A stretch of 64,000 nucleotides of DNA from Chryseobacterium suipulveris (GTDB taxonomy: Bacteria; Bacteroidota; Bacteroidia; Flavobacteriales; Weeksellaceae), in assembly GCF_022811685.1 (NCBI RefSeq), contig NZ_CP094532.1, positions 2,832,501-2,896,500 of the forward strand, read 5' to 3'. Position numbers and translations under genes: made by a program. Shown piece by piece: positions 43,796 to 52,669 of this stretch. The notes below the pieces were generated by a model. That model saw only the letters and a list, made by a program, of their open reading frames with translations. It ran no database searches and was not told where the DNA came from. Positions within the stretch are counted from its first letter, which is position 1, and each line of letters starts with the position of its first letter.

Positions 43796-43875
43796 GCAGT
43801 CGGCTTTCAGCGGTCGGCTTTTAGCAAAAAAACCGCAATTAGCTGAGAGCAGATTGCAGAAAGCAGATAGCAATG
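43796..43875 (+). repeat. Dispersed heptad element, copy 2 (5' of queE)
   Basis: Arms of 7-base units: GCAGTCG GCTTTCA GCGGTCG GCTTTTA (43796-43823) and AGCTGAG AGCAGAT TGCAGAA AGCAGAT AGCAATG (43841-43875), the last unit containing the queE start codon. The first arm matches copy 1 before panB at 25 of 27 bases (when both are read towards the gene). The second shares 14 exact bases. The middle is AT-rich and not conserved. Confidence 0.75.
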
Positions 43876-44502
43876 GATAAGGAACAGGAAATTTTATTAA
43901 AAGAAGGAAAAATGCTCCCGGTGATGGAGCATTTTTATACTTTGCAGGGAGAAGGTGCGCATACCGGAAAAGCTGCATATTTTATTCGTTTAGGCGGTTG
44001 CGATGTCGGCTGTCACTGGTGCGACGTGAAAGAAAGTTGGGATCCGAACCTGCATCCATTAATGAACACAGAGGAAATTGCCGAAACCGCAGCAAAATAT
44101 TGCAAAACCATCGTGTTAACCGGTGGCGAACCTTTGATGTGGAACCTAGATCCACTAACCAAGAGATTAAAGGAACTCGGCTGCCAAATTCATATTGAGA
44201 CTTCCGGAGCTTACGAGATGAGTGGGATTCTCGACTGGATCACACTTTCGCCCAAGAAAACGGGTCTCCCGAAAGAAGCGATTTATTCCAAAGCCAACGA
44301 GCTGAAAGTGATCGTCTTCAACAATAACGATTTCAAATTTGCCGAAGAACAGGCGGCGAAAGTTTCGGAAAACTGCAAACTTTATCTGCAAAGCGAATGG
44401 AGCAAACGCGAAGAAATGTATCCGAAAATCACAGACTTTATTTTAGCCAATCCAAAATGGCAAGCTTCGGTGCAAACACATAAATATTTGAATATTCCAT
44501 AA
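43873..44502 (+). CDS. queE: 7-carboxy-7-deazaguanine synthase
   Basis: QueE is a radical-SAM enzyme that makes 7-carboxy-7-deazaguanine from 6-carboxy-tetrahydropterin, on the way to queuosine. The 209-residue protein has the modified cluster motif C43-x3-C47-x2-C50 (CDVGCHWC) followed by DVKESWD, FYTLQGEG near 21-28 and the SAM-side TGGEPLM near 85. The Cys spacing x3-x2 and size fit QueE. The start codon is embedded in the dispersed repeat element. The other que genes are not in this window. Confidence 0.92.
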   Translation: MDKEQEILLKEGKMLPVMEHFYTLQGEGAHTGKAAYFIRLGGCDVGCHWCDVKESWDPNLHPLMNTEEIAETAAKYCKTIVLTGGEPLMWNLDPLTKRLKELGCQIHIETSGAYEMSGILDWITLSPKKTGLPKEAIYSKANELKVIVFNNNDFKFAEEQAAKVSENCKLYLQSEWSKREEMYPKITDFILANPKWQASVQTHKYLNIP

Positions 44503-44538
44503 TTTATGTTAAATTTACTCTCCTGAAAACACAGATAA

Positions 44539-45912
44539 ATGCAGAAACTTCGATTTTCGCGGTACTTCAAGGTTATTTTTATCTTACTCGATATCATCGT
44601 AATCGCGTGTGTTTTTCTGTTTTATTTTTTTAGGAATAACGGCTATAAATACGGACAGGCAATTCTGGAGCAAAATCTGCTTTCACTTATCCTGCTTATC
44701 TTTTTCTGGATTCTACTAAGCGGAAGAACCCGGTTATATACCATTCCAAGAAACCTGACATACACCATTTACCTGGAACGGTTGGTTACCCACATCTTCA
44801 TCTTTATTTTCGGTGTAATTCTTTTGGCAAAGGTGAGCAACAACGATTTTCTGAAAAAAGACCGTTTCTTGATTGCGATGAGTCTTTTCCTGCTTTTGTT
44901 CCTGCTAAAATCAATGCTTTTTTTCTCGTTGAAATATTTAAGAACACTCGGTATCAACCACAGAAACGTGATGTTTCTTCGGGAAGATTCGTCATCAGAA
45001 ATCCTTAGAAGCATCCTTTCCCAAAGAAAAGACTATGGTTTCAAAATCTTTGATTACCCATCCGAAAAAAGGATTGATTTTCCAAAACTGACCGAATTCT
45101 GGAAAGAAAATGGAATCCATACATTATACCTTTCCAATGGGGGAGAAAAACTGTTCAAAGAAGATGAAAGACAGCTTTTCAAACTCGCCGATCTCCATAA
45201 AATCCGGATTACTCTGATCCCGAGTATTGTGAAAAACAACTTCTTCCAATACGATTTGGACTATATTGAAACACAACCACTCCTCGTTCGCGCAAAATTC
45301 CCATTAGATTATCTTACCAACACCATATTAAAGCGCACTTTCGATATTCTCTTTTCTATTGTGGTATTGTTGGGAATCTGCACTTGGCTGTTTCCGATTA
45401 TCGCACTGCTGATCAAGCTCGACAGTAAAGGGCCTGTTTTCTTCCTTCAAAAAAGATATGGTTACCATGACCAGGTTTTCAACTGCTTTAAGTTTCGGAC
45501 GATGTATGTAAACGGGGACTCCGCCAATAAGACAACCGAGGAAAATGACAAAAGAATAACCGGCATCGGAAAATTTCTTCGAAAAACCAGTATCGACGAG
45601 CTTCCGCAGTTTATCAATGTGCTGCTCGGCGATATGTCGGTTGTGGGACCGCGACCACACATGCTTTTAGTTGATGATTTCTACAAACCGAAAATTGGGA
45701 GATACGTCGTTCGAAGTATGGTGAAACCTGGAATTACGGGACTTGCGCAAGTTAACGGTCTTCGTGGCGACACCGGCGATATGAATATCGAAATGCAGAA
45801 ACGAATTCTTGCAGACGCATTCTACGTGAAAAACTGGAGCCTCTCCCTTGATTTGGTCATCATTCTGAAAACGGTTTTTCTGGTCATCAGCGGCGACAAA
45901 AACGCCCGATAA
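44539..45912 (+). CDS. Polyprenyl-phosphate sugar-1-phosphate transferase
   Basis: The 457-residue protein has four N-terminal membrane helices (about 10-120), a cytosolic Rossmann-like region and one more helix (about 270-295) before the bacterial sugar transferase domain. The latter carries KRTFDILFS, KFRTMYVNGD, RKTSIDELPQF and VGPRPHMLL. It transfers a sugar 1-phosphate from UDP-sugar to undecaprenyl phosphate, the first step of exopolysaccharide or O-unit assembly. It is separate from the glycan locus at 23.7-28.6 kb but may serve the same product. Confidence 0.88.
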   Translation: MQKLRFSRYFKVIFILLDIIVIACVFLFYFFRNNGYKYGQAILEQNLLSLILLIFFWILLSGRTRLYTIPRNLTYTIYLERLVTHIFIFIFGVILLAKVSNNDFLKKDRFLIAMSLFLLLFLLKSMLFFSLKYLRTLGINHRNVMFLREDSSSEILRSILSQRKDYGFKIFDYPSEKRIDFPKLTEFWKENGIHTLYLSNGGEKLFKEDERQLFKLADLHKIRITLIPSIVKNNFFQYDLDYIETQPLLVRAKFPLDYLTNTILKRTFDILFSIVVLLGICTWLFPIIALLIKLDSKGPVFFLQKRYGYHDQVFNCFKFRTMYVNGDSANKTTEENDKRITGIGKFLRKTSIDELPQFINVLLGDMSVVGPRPHMLLVDDFYKPKIGRYVVRSMVKPGITGLAQVNGLRGDTGDMNIEMQKRILADAFYVKNWSLSLDLVIILKTVFLVISGDKNAR

Positions 45913-45953
45913 AAAATCATCCCCAAAAAAATAAAAAACACTAATTTAGCGCA

Positions 45954-46706
45954 ATGTTTAAAAAACTTCTGAACGAAATTGGCGCTTACTTCCTGCTGCT
46001 GTCTAAAACTTTAAAAAGACCGCAGAAAATGTCGGTTTTCGGCAAACTTTTCATGCGCGAAATCAATGACTTAGGAGTAAATTCTTTCGGATTGGTACTC
46101 TTTACGTCGATTTTTGTGGGCGCAGTTGTGGCGATACAGATGTATAACAATTTCGATGCATCAAGTTTTCCGATTCCGAACGCCTTTATCGGCTATGCAA
46201 CCAAAGTGGTTTTGATTCTGGAGTTTGCACCGACCATTATCTCCGTAATTCTTGCAGGAAAAGTGGGTTCCTACATCGCGTCGAGTATCGGAACGATGAG
46301 GGTTACCGAGCAAATTGATGCATTAGACATTATGGGTGTAAACTCGCCCAACTTCTTGATTTTACCAAAAATTCTCGCAAGTATTGTTTTTAACCCACTG
46401 CTCATCGCGATCAGTATCGTATTTGGTGTTTGGGGCGGTTATCTTGCGGGAGTAGCTACTGGAAACTGGAGCAAAGCAGACTATATCACCGGTATTCAGA
46501 TGTATATGCCGCAACATTTTATTTGGTACGCGTTTTTCAAGACAGCGGTTTTCGCCTTCCTCATCGCGACGATCCCGGCTTATTTCGGATATAATGTTAA
46601 AGGCGGCTCGCTCGAAGTGGGTCGTGCAAGTACACAGGCGGTTGTGTGGACGATCGTGGCGATTATCATTATGAATTTAATTTTAACCCAAATGTTCCTG
46701 AGCTGA
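45954..46706 (+). CDS. mlaE: MlaE family ABC permease
   Basis: The 250-residue protein has five or six helices and the MlaE signature (GSYIASSIGTMRVTEQIDALDIMGV near 103-127). MlaE is the inner-membrane part of a phospholipid transport ABC system with MlaD (34826-35776) and MlaF. Its TGA stop overlaps the ATG of mlaF by one base, so the two are translated together. Confidence 0.9.
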   Translation: MFKKLLNEIGAYFLLLSKTLKRPQKMSVFGKLFMREINDLGVNSFGLVLFTSIFVGAVVAIQMYNNFDASSFPIPNAFIGYATKVVLILEFAPTIISVILAGKVGSYIASSIGTMRVTEQIDALDIMGVNSPNFLILPKILASIVFNPLLIAISIVFGVWGGYLAGVATGNWSKADYITGIQMYMPQHFIWYAFFKTAVFAFLIATIPAYFGYNVKGGSLEVGRASTQAVVWTIVAIIIMNLILTQMFLS

Positions 46707-47524
46707 TGATTGAAGTGAAAGACTTAAGAAAAAGTTTTGATGAGGTCGAAGTTCTCAAAGGAATTTCGACCACATTCGACACGGGAAAAGTAAACCTGAT
46801 CATCGGCCAAAGTGGTTCGGGAAAAACAGTATTTCTGAAAAGTTTGCTTAATGTGTACCAACCGACTTCAGGAGAAATTCTTTTTGACGGAAGAGACATC
46901 AACAAAATGTCGCGGGAGGAAAAACAGTCATTAAGAAGTGAAATCGGGACCGTTTTCCAGGGTTCTGCACTTTTCGATTCCATGACGGTGGAAGAAAACA
47001 TCATGTTCCCACTCGATATGTTTACCAACCTTACTTACCGCGAAAAGAAAAGAAGAGTTTTCGATGTCGTTGGAAGAGTCCACCTGAACAAAGCCAACCG
47101 AAAATACCCATCGGAAATTTCCGGAGGAATGCAGAAAAGGGTTGCCATTGCACGAGCAATCGTAAACAATCCCAAGTATTTATTTTGCGACGAACCCAAC
47201 TCGGGACTGGATCCTTACACTTCAAATATTATCGACGACCTGCTTTTGGAAATCACCAAGGAGTACAACACGACCACTATCATCAATTCCCACGACATGA
47301 ATTCGGTGATGACCATTGGTGAAAAAATTGTTTATCTTCGTCTTGGAATCAAGGAATGGGAAGGAAACAAAGACATTCTGATCAATGCCGGAAATAAAAA
47401 CCTGATCGATTTCGTTTATTCTTCAGAGCTCTTCAAGGAGCTGCGCGAATATTTCCTCGAGACCAACAAAACTTCAATAGAAAATATAATAACTAAACCA
47501 CCTTCAAATGAAAACAATTCTTAG
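46706..47524 (+). CDS. mlaF: MlaF family ABC ATPase
   Basis: The 272-residue protein has Walker A GQSGSGKT (34-41), the Q loop in TVFQGSALF, the signature ISGGMQKR, Walker B YLFCDEPNSGLDP and the H-loop in NSHDMNS. It hydrolyses ATP to drive the MlaE permease. The ATG overlaps the mlaE stop (TGATG); an upstream in-frame ATG at 46646 lies inside mlaE and is rejected. The last 17 bases overlap the beta-barrel gene. Confidence 0.9.
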   Translation: MIEVKDLRKSFDEVEVLKGISTTFDTGKVNLIIGQSGSGKTVFLKSLLNVYQPTSGEILFDGRDINKMSREEKQSLRSEIGTVFQGSALFDSMTVEENIMFPLDMFTNLTYREKKRRVFDVVGRVHLNKANRKYPSEISGGMQKRVAIARAIVNNPKYLFCDEPNSGLDPYTSNIIDDLLLEITKEYNTTTIINSHDMNSVMTIGEKIVYLRLGIKEWEGNKDILINAGNKNLIDFVYSSELFKELREYFLETNKTSIENIITKPPSNENNS

Positions 47525-48122
47525 CACAATTCTGTTAGCAGTCACGGTAAGCGTTTCTGCGCAAGTAAAATTTGCCGCGAAAGGGAACCTCCTTTTTAAA
47601 ATGGACAAGCCGACTTGGGAAAACATCACTTCAGCGCAAACCTATGGTGATAAAGGCAAAAATAATGTCGGGTTCAATTTCGGACTTTCTGCCAAGATTG
47701 ACCTCCCTGCAACTTCATTATTCGTAATGCCGGAAGTTTACTATACGACTTACAAATCCGAGTTTGATATTCCGGGAAAAGGAACCACCCTGGAAATTAA
47801 AAGTAACCGAATCGATATTCCTGTACTTTTAGGATATGACCTTTGGAGCGATATTTTGGGAATTTACGCAGGACCTGTCGCATCATACAATCTTGACAAA
47901 AATGATCAGTTCAAGGATTTTAAAGAAGATACCAAAAACAAATTTTTGATCGGTTACCAGTTTGGCGCTCAAGCGATGTTTAAAAACATTATTCTGAATG
48001 CCCGTTACGAAGGTTCCTTTACCGACGACCAGCGCGACTTTATCGATGGAATTACCAACACCACGATTCGCTACGACAGCAAGCCGGGACTGATTATTGT
48101 TGGTTTGGGATACAGTTTCTAA
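47508..48122 (+). CDS. Outer-membrane beta-barrel protein, porin-like
   Basis: The 204-residue protein has a signal peptide (about 1-19, ending VSAQ) and alternating amphipathic strands ending in GLGYSF, the typical aromatic end of an outer-membrane barrel, probably with eight strands. Its overlap with mlaF suggests co-transcription; a role in lipid traffic is only a guess from position. Confidence 0.7.
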   Translation: MKTILSTILLAVTVSVSAQVKFAAKGNLLFKMDKPTWENITSAQTYGDKGKNNVGFNFGLSAKIDLPATSLFVMPEVYYTTYKSEFDIPGKGTTLEIKSNRIDIPVLLGYDLWSDILGIYAGPVASYNLDKNDQFKDFKEDTKNKFLIGYQFGAQAMFKNIILNARYEGSFTDDQRDFIDGITNTTIRYDSKPGLIIVGLGYSF

Positions 48123-48145
48123 CCACCAACAAACTTGCAAACGAA

Positions 48146-48175
48146 AAAAAACATGTTTAAAAGACATGTTTTTTT
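48146..48175 (+). terminator. Rho-independent terminator
   Basis: AAACATGT / ACATGTTT with a 7-base loop and a run of T, 27 bases after the beta-barrel stop. Confidence 0.7.
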
Positions 48176-48320
48176 AATGCCATCAAATAAAAAAAGAAAC
48201 ATACAACTTGAAAATCTCAACTATAAATCAAATTTAATCATAACTTAAAAACCCATCACCTTTTGACTAAAATTGGAATGATTTTAGCTTAGTAATCTGG
48301 CTTTGCACTGTTGATTTCTG

Positions 48321-50858
48321 ATGAAAAAAAATTGCTATAACAGAAAGTTTTCACTCCTAATAATTTCGATTTTCTCCACAGTTTTTGGGTATTCCCAGAA
48401 CAGGATTTCGGGTGTGGTACTCGATGCCAAATCCCAAAAACCTTTGGCGGGAGCTGAAATTTTCATTAATGATAATGAGCAGCCACAAACAACTTCTACG
48501 GATGGAAAATTCGTAATCACCTCTGAATCAGGAATTAGCACCGCAAAAATCATCAAGAAAAATTATAAAACCGAAGTCCTGAATTTCGGTGACCACCGTT
48601 TTGAAAACCTCACGATTCGCCTGCAAACTGAAAAAGTAGAAGAAATCCAGGAGGTAAAACTATTAGTCGAAAACAAGAAAAAATACAAAAACAAAAAGGA
48701 CAATCCCGCATACGCAATCATGCAGGAAGTCTGGAAACGAAAGAAAACCAACGGTTTAGCGAAATACGACGATTACCAATTTAAGGAATACGAGAAAATC
48801 GAAGTCGGGATGAACAATATCGATTCCGCCTTCATGCAGAAAAAAATCTTCAACGATCTGGAATTTGTTTTCAAGTACGCCGATTCGTCCAACTTCGACA
48901 AAAAGCTTACGCTGCCTGTTTTCCTAAATGAAACCATCTATAAAGTTTACGGCAAAAACAAGCCCGAAAATAAAGAAAACAGAACGATTGTCGCCAATAA
49001 ATTTTCTGGTTTTAACAATAATGAGCTGATTGCTTCAACCGCAAAAAACCAGTTCAAGGAAGTAAATCTGTACGACAACACTCTGAACTTTTTCAATATC
49101 GGATTTCCAAGTCCGGTCGGAACCGACGGCTTTAGCAACTACGAATACGAGATTACCGACTCACTTTCGGTGAACGGAACTGAAAGTGTCGCGATCAGAT
49201 ATTTCCCGAAAAGAAAGGAGCAGTTGGCGTTTCAGGGAATTCTTTACATTTCTAAAGATACTTTTAATGTCGTAAAAGCTACGCTTAAATCCACCAACAA
49301 AATCAATGTGAATTTCGTGAACGGAATCTATCTCGAAACCGAATACGATTCGCCCAACGACACGATTTTTCTGCCGAAGAAAACTTATTCGGAACTGGAA
49401 ATGTCAGTGTTTGACAAAAAGAAAGATGCGAAAGGAATTCTCTTTAAACGGACGCAGATCTTCAGCGATTACGACTTTAACCAAAATTTCGACAGCAAAC
49501 TTTTAGCTCCAAACACACAAACTTTAAGCGACGATAACCTCACAAAACCCGATGAATTTTGGGAAAAGGAAAGACCTGAAAGTTTAGGCGAAAGAGAAGA
49601 GAATGTGTACAAAATGGTTTCGGAATTGGAGCAGGTTCCGAAATTCAAACGCGTGGTAAAACTTGTTGAAGTGTTGAGTTCAGGATATTTCAACGCGTGG
49701 AATGCGATCGATTTCGGCGGCATTTTTTCTGTTTTTGGCTACAACGAGGTGGAAGGATTTCGCTTAAGAGCGGGCGCAAGAACCTATTTTTCGCACAACG
49801 ATTTATGGCGGATCGCTGGTTACACCGCATACGGATTTCGGGACCAGAAATGGAAATACGGTTTGGAAGGAAGGTATATGTTCGACCGCGATTTCCGTGC
49901 AACGGTCGGATTCGGAAGTCGGGAAGATATCCTGCAACTCGGTTCGCAACTCACCACCGACGATGGAATTATGACGCGTTCGTTCGCTTCTTCATCGATT
50001 TTTTCTTCGGGAAGCAATGCTTCTTTGAGCTGGCTAAAACAGCACAACCTGTTCTTCTCGATTGAACCGATTAAGAACTTCCAGTTCAGGTTTGATGCGT
50101 CTTACCAAAATATCAAGTCAGCCAATCCCGAAAAATTCAACCTCGATTTTTATAAGAACGGAGCGCTAAAATCCGAAACCGACGACTTCCACACTACCGT
50201 CAGTTTCATAGCAAGACCAGGTGCAAAATTTTCGCAATACGGAGTTGACCGTTATGAATTTACGACACTTTCGCCGACAATTGTTTTGAAATACACCCAC
50301 GGATTTGAGAATGTGATGAAGGGAGATTTCGATTACGACAAGCTTCAGTTTCTGTACTCGCATCCGATCTTGCTCGGAAATTACGGTAAAACGATTGTGA
50401 ATCTAGAAGCTGGAAAAAACTTTAACGCTGTTCCACTTTCACTGCAGAATATTATTCCGGGAAACCAATCCTACAGTTTGGTTCCGGGAACTTTTTCACT
50501 TTTGAAATATTATGAATTCGTTGCAGACCAATACACCACTTTTCATCTCGAACACCATTTCAACGGTAAGTTATTCTCCTACATTCCTTTAATTAAGAAA
50601 CTCAAAATGAGGGAGTTGGTTTTCTTCCGCGGAGCATATGGAACGTTGAGCGAAAAGTCAAAAAACATCAACTTCGAAAACACGCGCTATTCCGCTCCGG
50701 ATCAGCAGATTTACTATGAATACGGTTTCGGTTTGGAGAATATCGGTTTCGGAAACTTCAAAATTCTTCGCGTAGATTTCAACTGGCGCGGAAATTATCT
50801 CGACCGACCCGATGTGACCAAATTCGGTGTGAAATTCGGATTCCAGATGAATTTTTAG
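48321..50858 (+). CDS. DUF5686 outer-membrane protein with regulatory-like domain
   Basis: The 845-residue protein has a signal peptide (about 1-25), a carboxypeptidase-regulatory-like domain (about 27-110, starting RISGVVLDAKSQKPLAGAEI), then the DUF5686 region (about 115-450) and a long beta-rich C-terminus ending FGFQMNF, as in an outer-membrane barrel. Relatives are common in Bacteroidetes and resemble TonB-dependent receptors without a plug. Ligand and role are unknown. The gene starts about 200 bases after the previous terminator and seems to stand alone. Confidence 0.78.
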   Translation: MKKNCYNRKFSLLIISIFSTVFGYSQNRISGVVLDAKSQKPLAGAEIFINDNEQPQTTSTDGKFVITSESGISTAKIIKKNYKTEVLNFGDHRFENLTIRLQTEKVEEIQEVKLLVENKKKYKNKKDNPAYAIMQEVWKRKKTNGLAKYDDYQFKEYEKIEVGMNNIDSAFMQKKIFNDLEFVFKYADSSNFDKKLTLPVFLNETIYKVYGKNKPENKENRTIVANKFSGFNNNELIASTAKNQFKEVNLYDNTLNFFNIGFPSPVGTDGFSNYEYEITDSLSVNGTESVAIRYFPKRKEQLAFQGILYISKDTFNVVKATLKSTNKINVNFVNGIYLETEYDSPNDTIFLPKKTYSELEMSVFDKKKDAKGILFKRTQIFSDYDFNQNFDSKLLAPNTQTLSDDNLTKPDEFWEKERPESLGEREENVYKMVSELEQVPKFKRVVKLVEVLSSGYFNAWNAIDFGGIFSVFGYNEVEGFRLRAGARTYFSHNDLWRIAGYTAYGFRDQKWKYGLEGRYMFDRDFRATVGFGSREDILQLGSQLTTDDGIMTRSFASSSIFSSGSNASLSWLKQHNLFFSIEPIKNFQFRFDASYQNIKSANPEKFNLDFYKNGALKSETDDFHTTVSFIARPGAKFSQYGVDRYEFTTLSPTIVLKYTHGFENVMKGDFDYDKLQFLYSHPILLGNYGKTIVNLEAGKNFNAVPLSLQNIIPGNQSYSLVPGTFSLLKYYEFVADQYTTFHLEHHFNGKLFSYIPLIKKLKMRELVFFRGAYGTLSEKSKNINFENTRYSAPDQQIYYEYGFGLENIGFGNFKILRVDFNWRGNYLDRPDVTKFGVKFGFQMNF

Positions 50859-50869
50859 GATGGTAGTTT

Positions 50870-52534
50870 CTACTTCATAAACGCAAAATATCCTTTCAAC
50901 ACTTCCGCATTGTCAACTTTCGAAGTGTCGATTTCTAAGATTTTCGCTTTCGCGTCGGGTTTGAAGAAATTGTCGAGAACCCTTGAAAGCGTTTCCTCGT
51001 CGTCAACTTTGGTATAGCCAAAACCGAAATGCTTCGCGAGAAGTTCAGCATTTTTGTGGTGTTTTGTCAAAATAAATTCATCCAAAGCGTTGGTAGAACT
51101 CGGACCCGGAATAATCCTGAAAATATCGCCGCCTCCGTTATTGAAAATCAAAATCCGGGTGTACGGCGGAATGTAATTGTTCCAAAGTCCGTTGATATCG
51201 TAAAAGAAACTCAGATCTCCAGTTACCAAAACTGTTTGGTTCGGATTACGCATCGCAAATCCCATCGCAGTTGAAGTGGATCCGTCGATTCCGCTCGTTC
51301 CACGGTTGCAATACACTTTGTCTTTTCTAAAATCAAAAAGCTGCGCATACCGAATCGCCGACGAATTGCTGAAATGCAGATTCACATTTTCGGGAGTTTT
51401 ATACGAAAGAAGTTCAAAGAATTTGAAGTCCGAGAAATTCGTGAGCAGACAGTATTCCTTGTGTTTCAGATCTTTTTTATCTCGCAGCACATCCCATAAA
51501 TTAAAGAAAGGTTGCGGCTCCAATTTGGCTACATTAAGGAGTTTTGCGAAGAAGTTTTCAGGTGTGGTCTCAATTTTTTCCGTTAATGAAAAGAACGTGT
51601 CCGGTTGCCAAACTTCGTCGATGTGCCAATGATTTTTTGGTTTCGCTTTTCTCAGAAACTGCTTTACTTTTTTGGAAACCACGTTTTGCCCGACTGTAAT
51701 GAGCAGTTCGGGAGCGTAGGTTTTGAAATCCTCTTCAGTAAAATTGTAGATATAGCGGTCGATATGCGAGAAAAACTTGTCATTTCTAAGGTTTGAATTT
51801 ACCTCACACAAAACTACGGCACTGTGATTTTTCACCAATTGGGAAAGCTGCATTTCCAGTTCCTCGCTGTAGTCGCGGGTTCCGACCAAAATCATAATCC
51901 GTTTTGCGGTATTCCATTCTGCGGCAATGTTCGACGGGAGTTCGTACGATTTCCTGCGGATGGTTTTTTCCACCGGTGGAAATTTAGGAACTTCGGTAAC
52001 CAACTCATACAAAGGTTCTTCCAAAGGAATATTGATGTGAACCGGGCCTTTTTTCTCAATGCAAAGTTCGATCGCTTTTTTGATGAGCTCGAAGTTGGTT
52101 TCATCTGCATTTTCCTTCCCGTCTTCCAAAAGCTGGAAATCTCCGTAGGAATGTTGTGCAAAAAGTTCTTTTTGGCGAATCGTTTGTCCGTCAAAAATGT
52201 CCACAAAATCCGTCGGTCGGTCTGCAGTGAGAATCAGTAAGGGAACATTCGAGTAAAACGCTTCGGTTATTGCGGGATAATAGTTTGCCGCCGCAGAACC
52301 GCTCGTACACGTAACCGCGACTGGTTTTTTCTCGCTTTTCGCCATTCCCAAACCGACAAATCCGGCGCTTCTTTCATCGACAATGCTGTAACAGTTGAAT
52401 CCTTCCGACTCCGAAAAATGGATCGCCAAAGGTGCGTTTCTGGAACCTGGTGAAATTACGATATTGTGAATCCCATATTCGTTTAAAAGGTACGCCAAAG
52501 CTTGTATGCTTCGTTTGGAAGAGAACTGTTTCAT
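50870..52534 (-). CDS. menD: SEPHCHC synthase (menaquinone biosynthesis)
   Basis: MenD is a thiamine-diphosphate enzyme that joins 2-oxoglutarate and isochorismate to SEPHCHC, an early menaquinone step. The 554-residue protein has the N-terminal ThDP-binding region (SPGSRNAPLAI near 28, Glu in VDERSAG) and CTSGSAAANYYPAI near 80. The C-terminal cofactor motif is GDLSFFYDINGLWNN, with NNGGGDIF after it. Start MKQFSSKRS (52534) is preferred over the ATG at 52555. Other men genes are not in this window. Confidence 0.95.
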   Translation of the reverse strand: MKQFSSKRSIQALAYLLNEYGIHNIVISPGSRNAPLAIHFSESEGFNCYSIVDERSAGFVGLGMAKSEKKPVAVTCTSGSAAANYYPAITEAFYSNVPLLILTADRPTDFVDIFDGQTIRQKELFAQHSYGDFQLLEDGKENADETNFELIKKAIELCIEKKGPVHINIPLEEPLYELVTEVPKFPPVEKTIRRKSYELPSNIAAEWNTAKRIMILVGTRDYSEELEMQLSQLVKNHSAVVLCEVNSNLRNDKFFSHIDRYIYNFTEEDFKTYAPELLITVGQNVVSKKVKQFLRKAKPKNHWHIDEVWQPDTFFSLTEKIETTPENFFAKLLNVAKLEPQPFFNLWDVLRDKKDLKHKEYCLLTNFSDFKFFELLSYKTPENVNLHFSNSSAIRYAQLFDFRKDKVYCNRGTSGIDGSTSTAMGFAMRNPNQTVLVTGDLSFFYDINGLWNNYIPPYTRILIFNNGGGDIFRIIPGPSSTNALDEFILTKHHKNAELLAKHFGFGYTKVDDEETLSRVLDNFFKPDAKAKILEIDTSKVDNAEVLKGYFAFMK

Positions 52535-52552
52535 CTGAAATTTTGATAAATG

Positions 52553-52560
52553 CAAATTTA
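52553..52560 (-). promoter_or_regulatory. -7 element of menD
   Basis: TAAATTTG on the minus strand, 18 bases before the menD ATG. It falls within the longer ORF version, supporting the later start. Confidence 0.5.
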
Positions 52561-52636
52561 CTGATAATTAAAGTTTTGAAAAGCATATTTTAAGGTTAAT
52601 TGGCGGTTTTCGGTTTTTCCTCCCGGTAATTATCTC

Positions 52637-52644
52637 TATTTTTG
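52637..52644 (+). promoter_or_regulatory. -7 element of the 2OG-Fe oxygenase gene
   Basis: TATTTTTG fits TAnnTTTG, 25 bases before the ATG at 52670. The divergent menD promoter is about 75 bases away. Confidence 0.45.
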
Positions 52645-52669
52645 CCGCTGTAATTTTTAAGCAAATACA

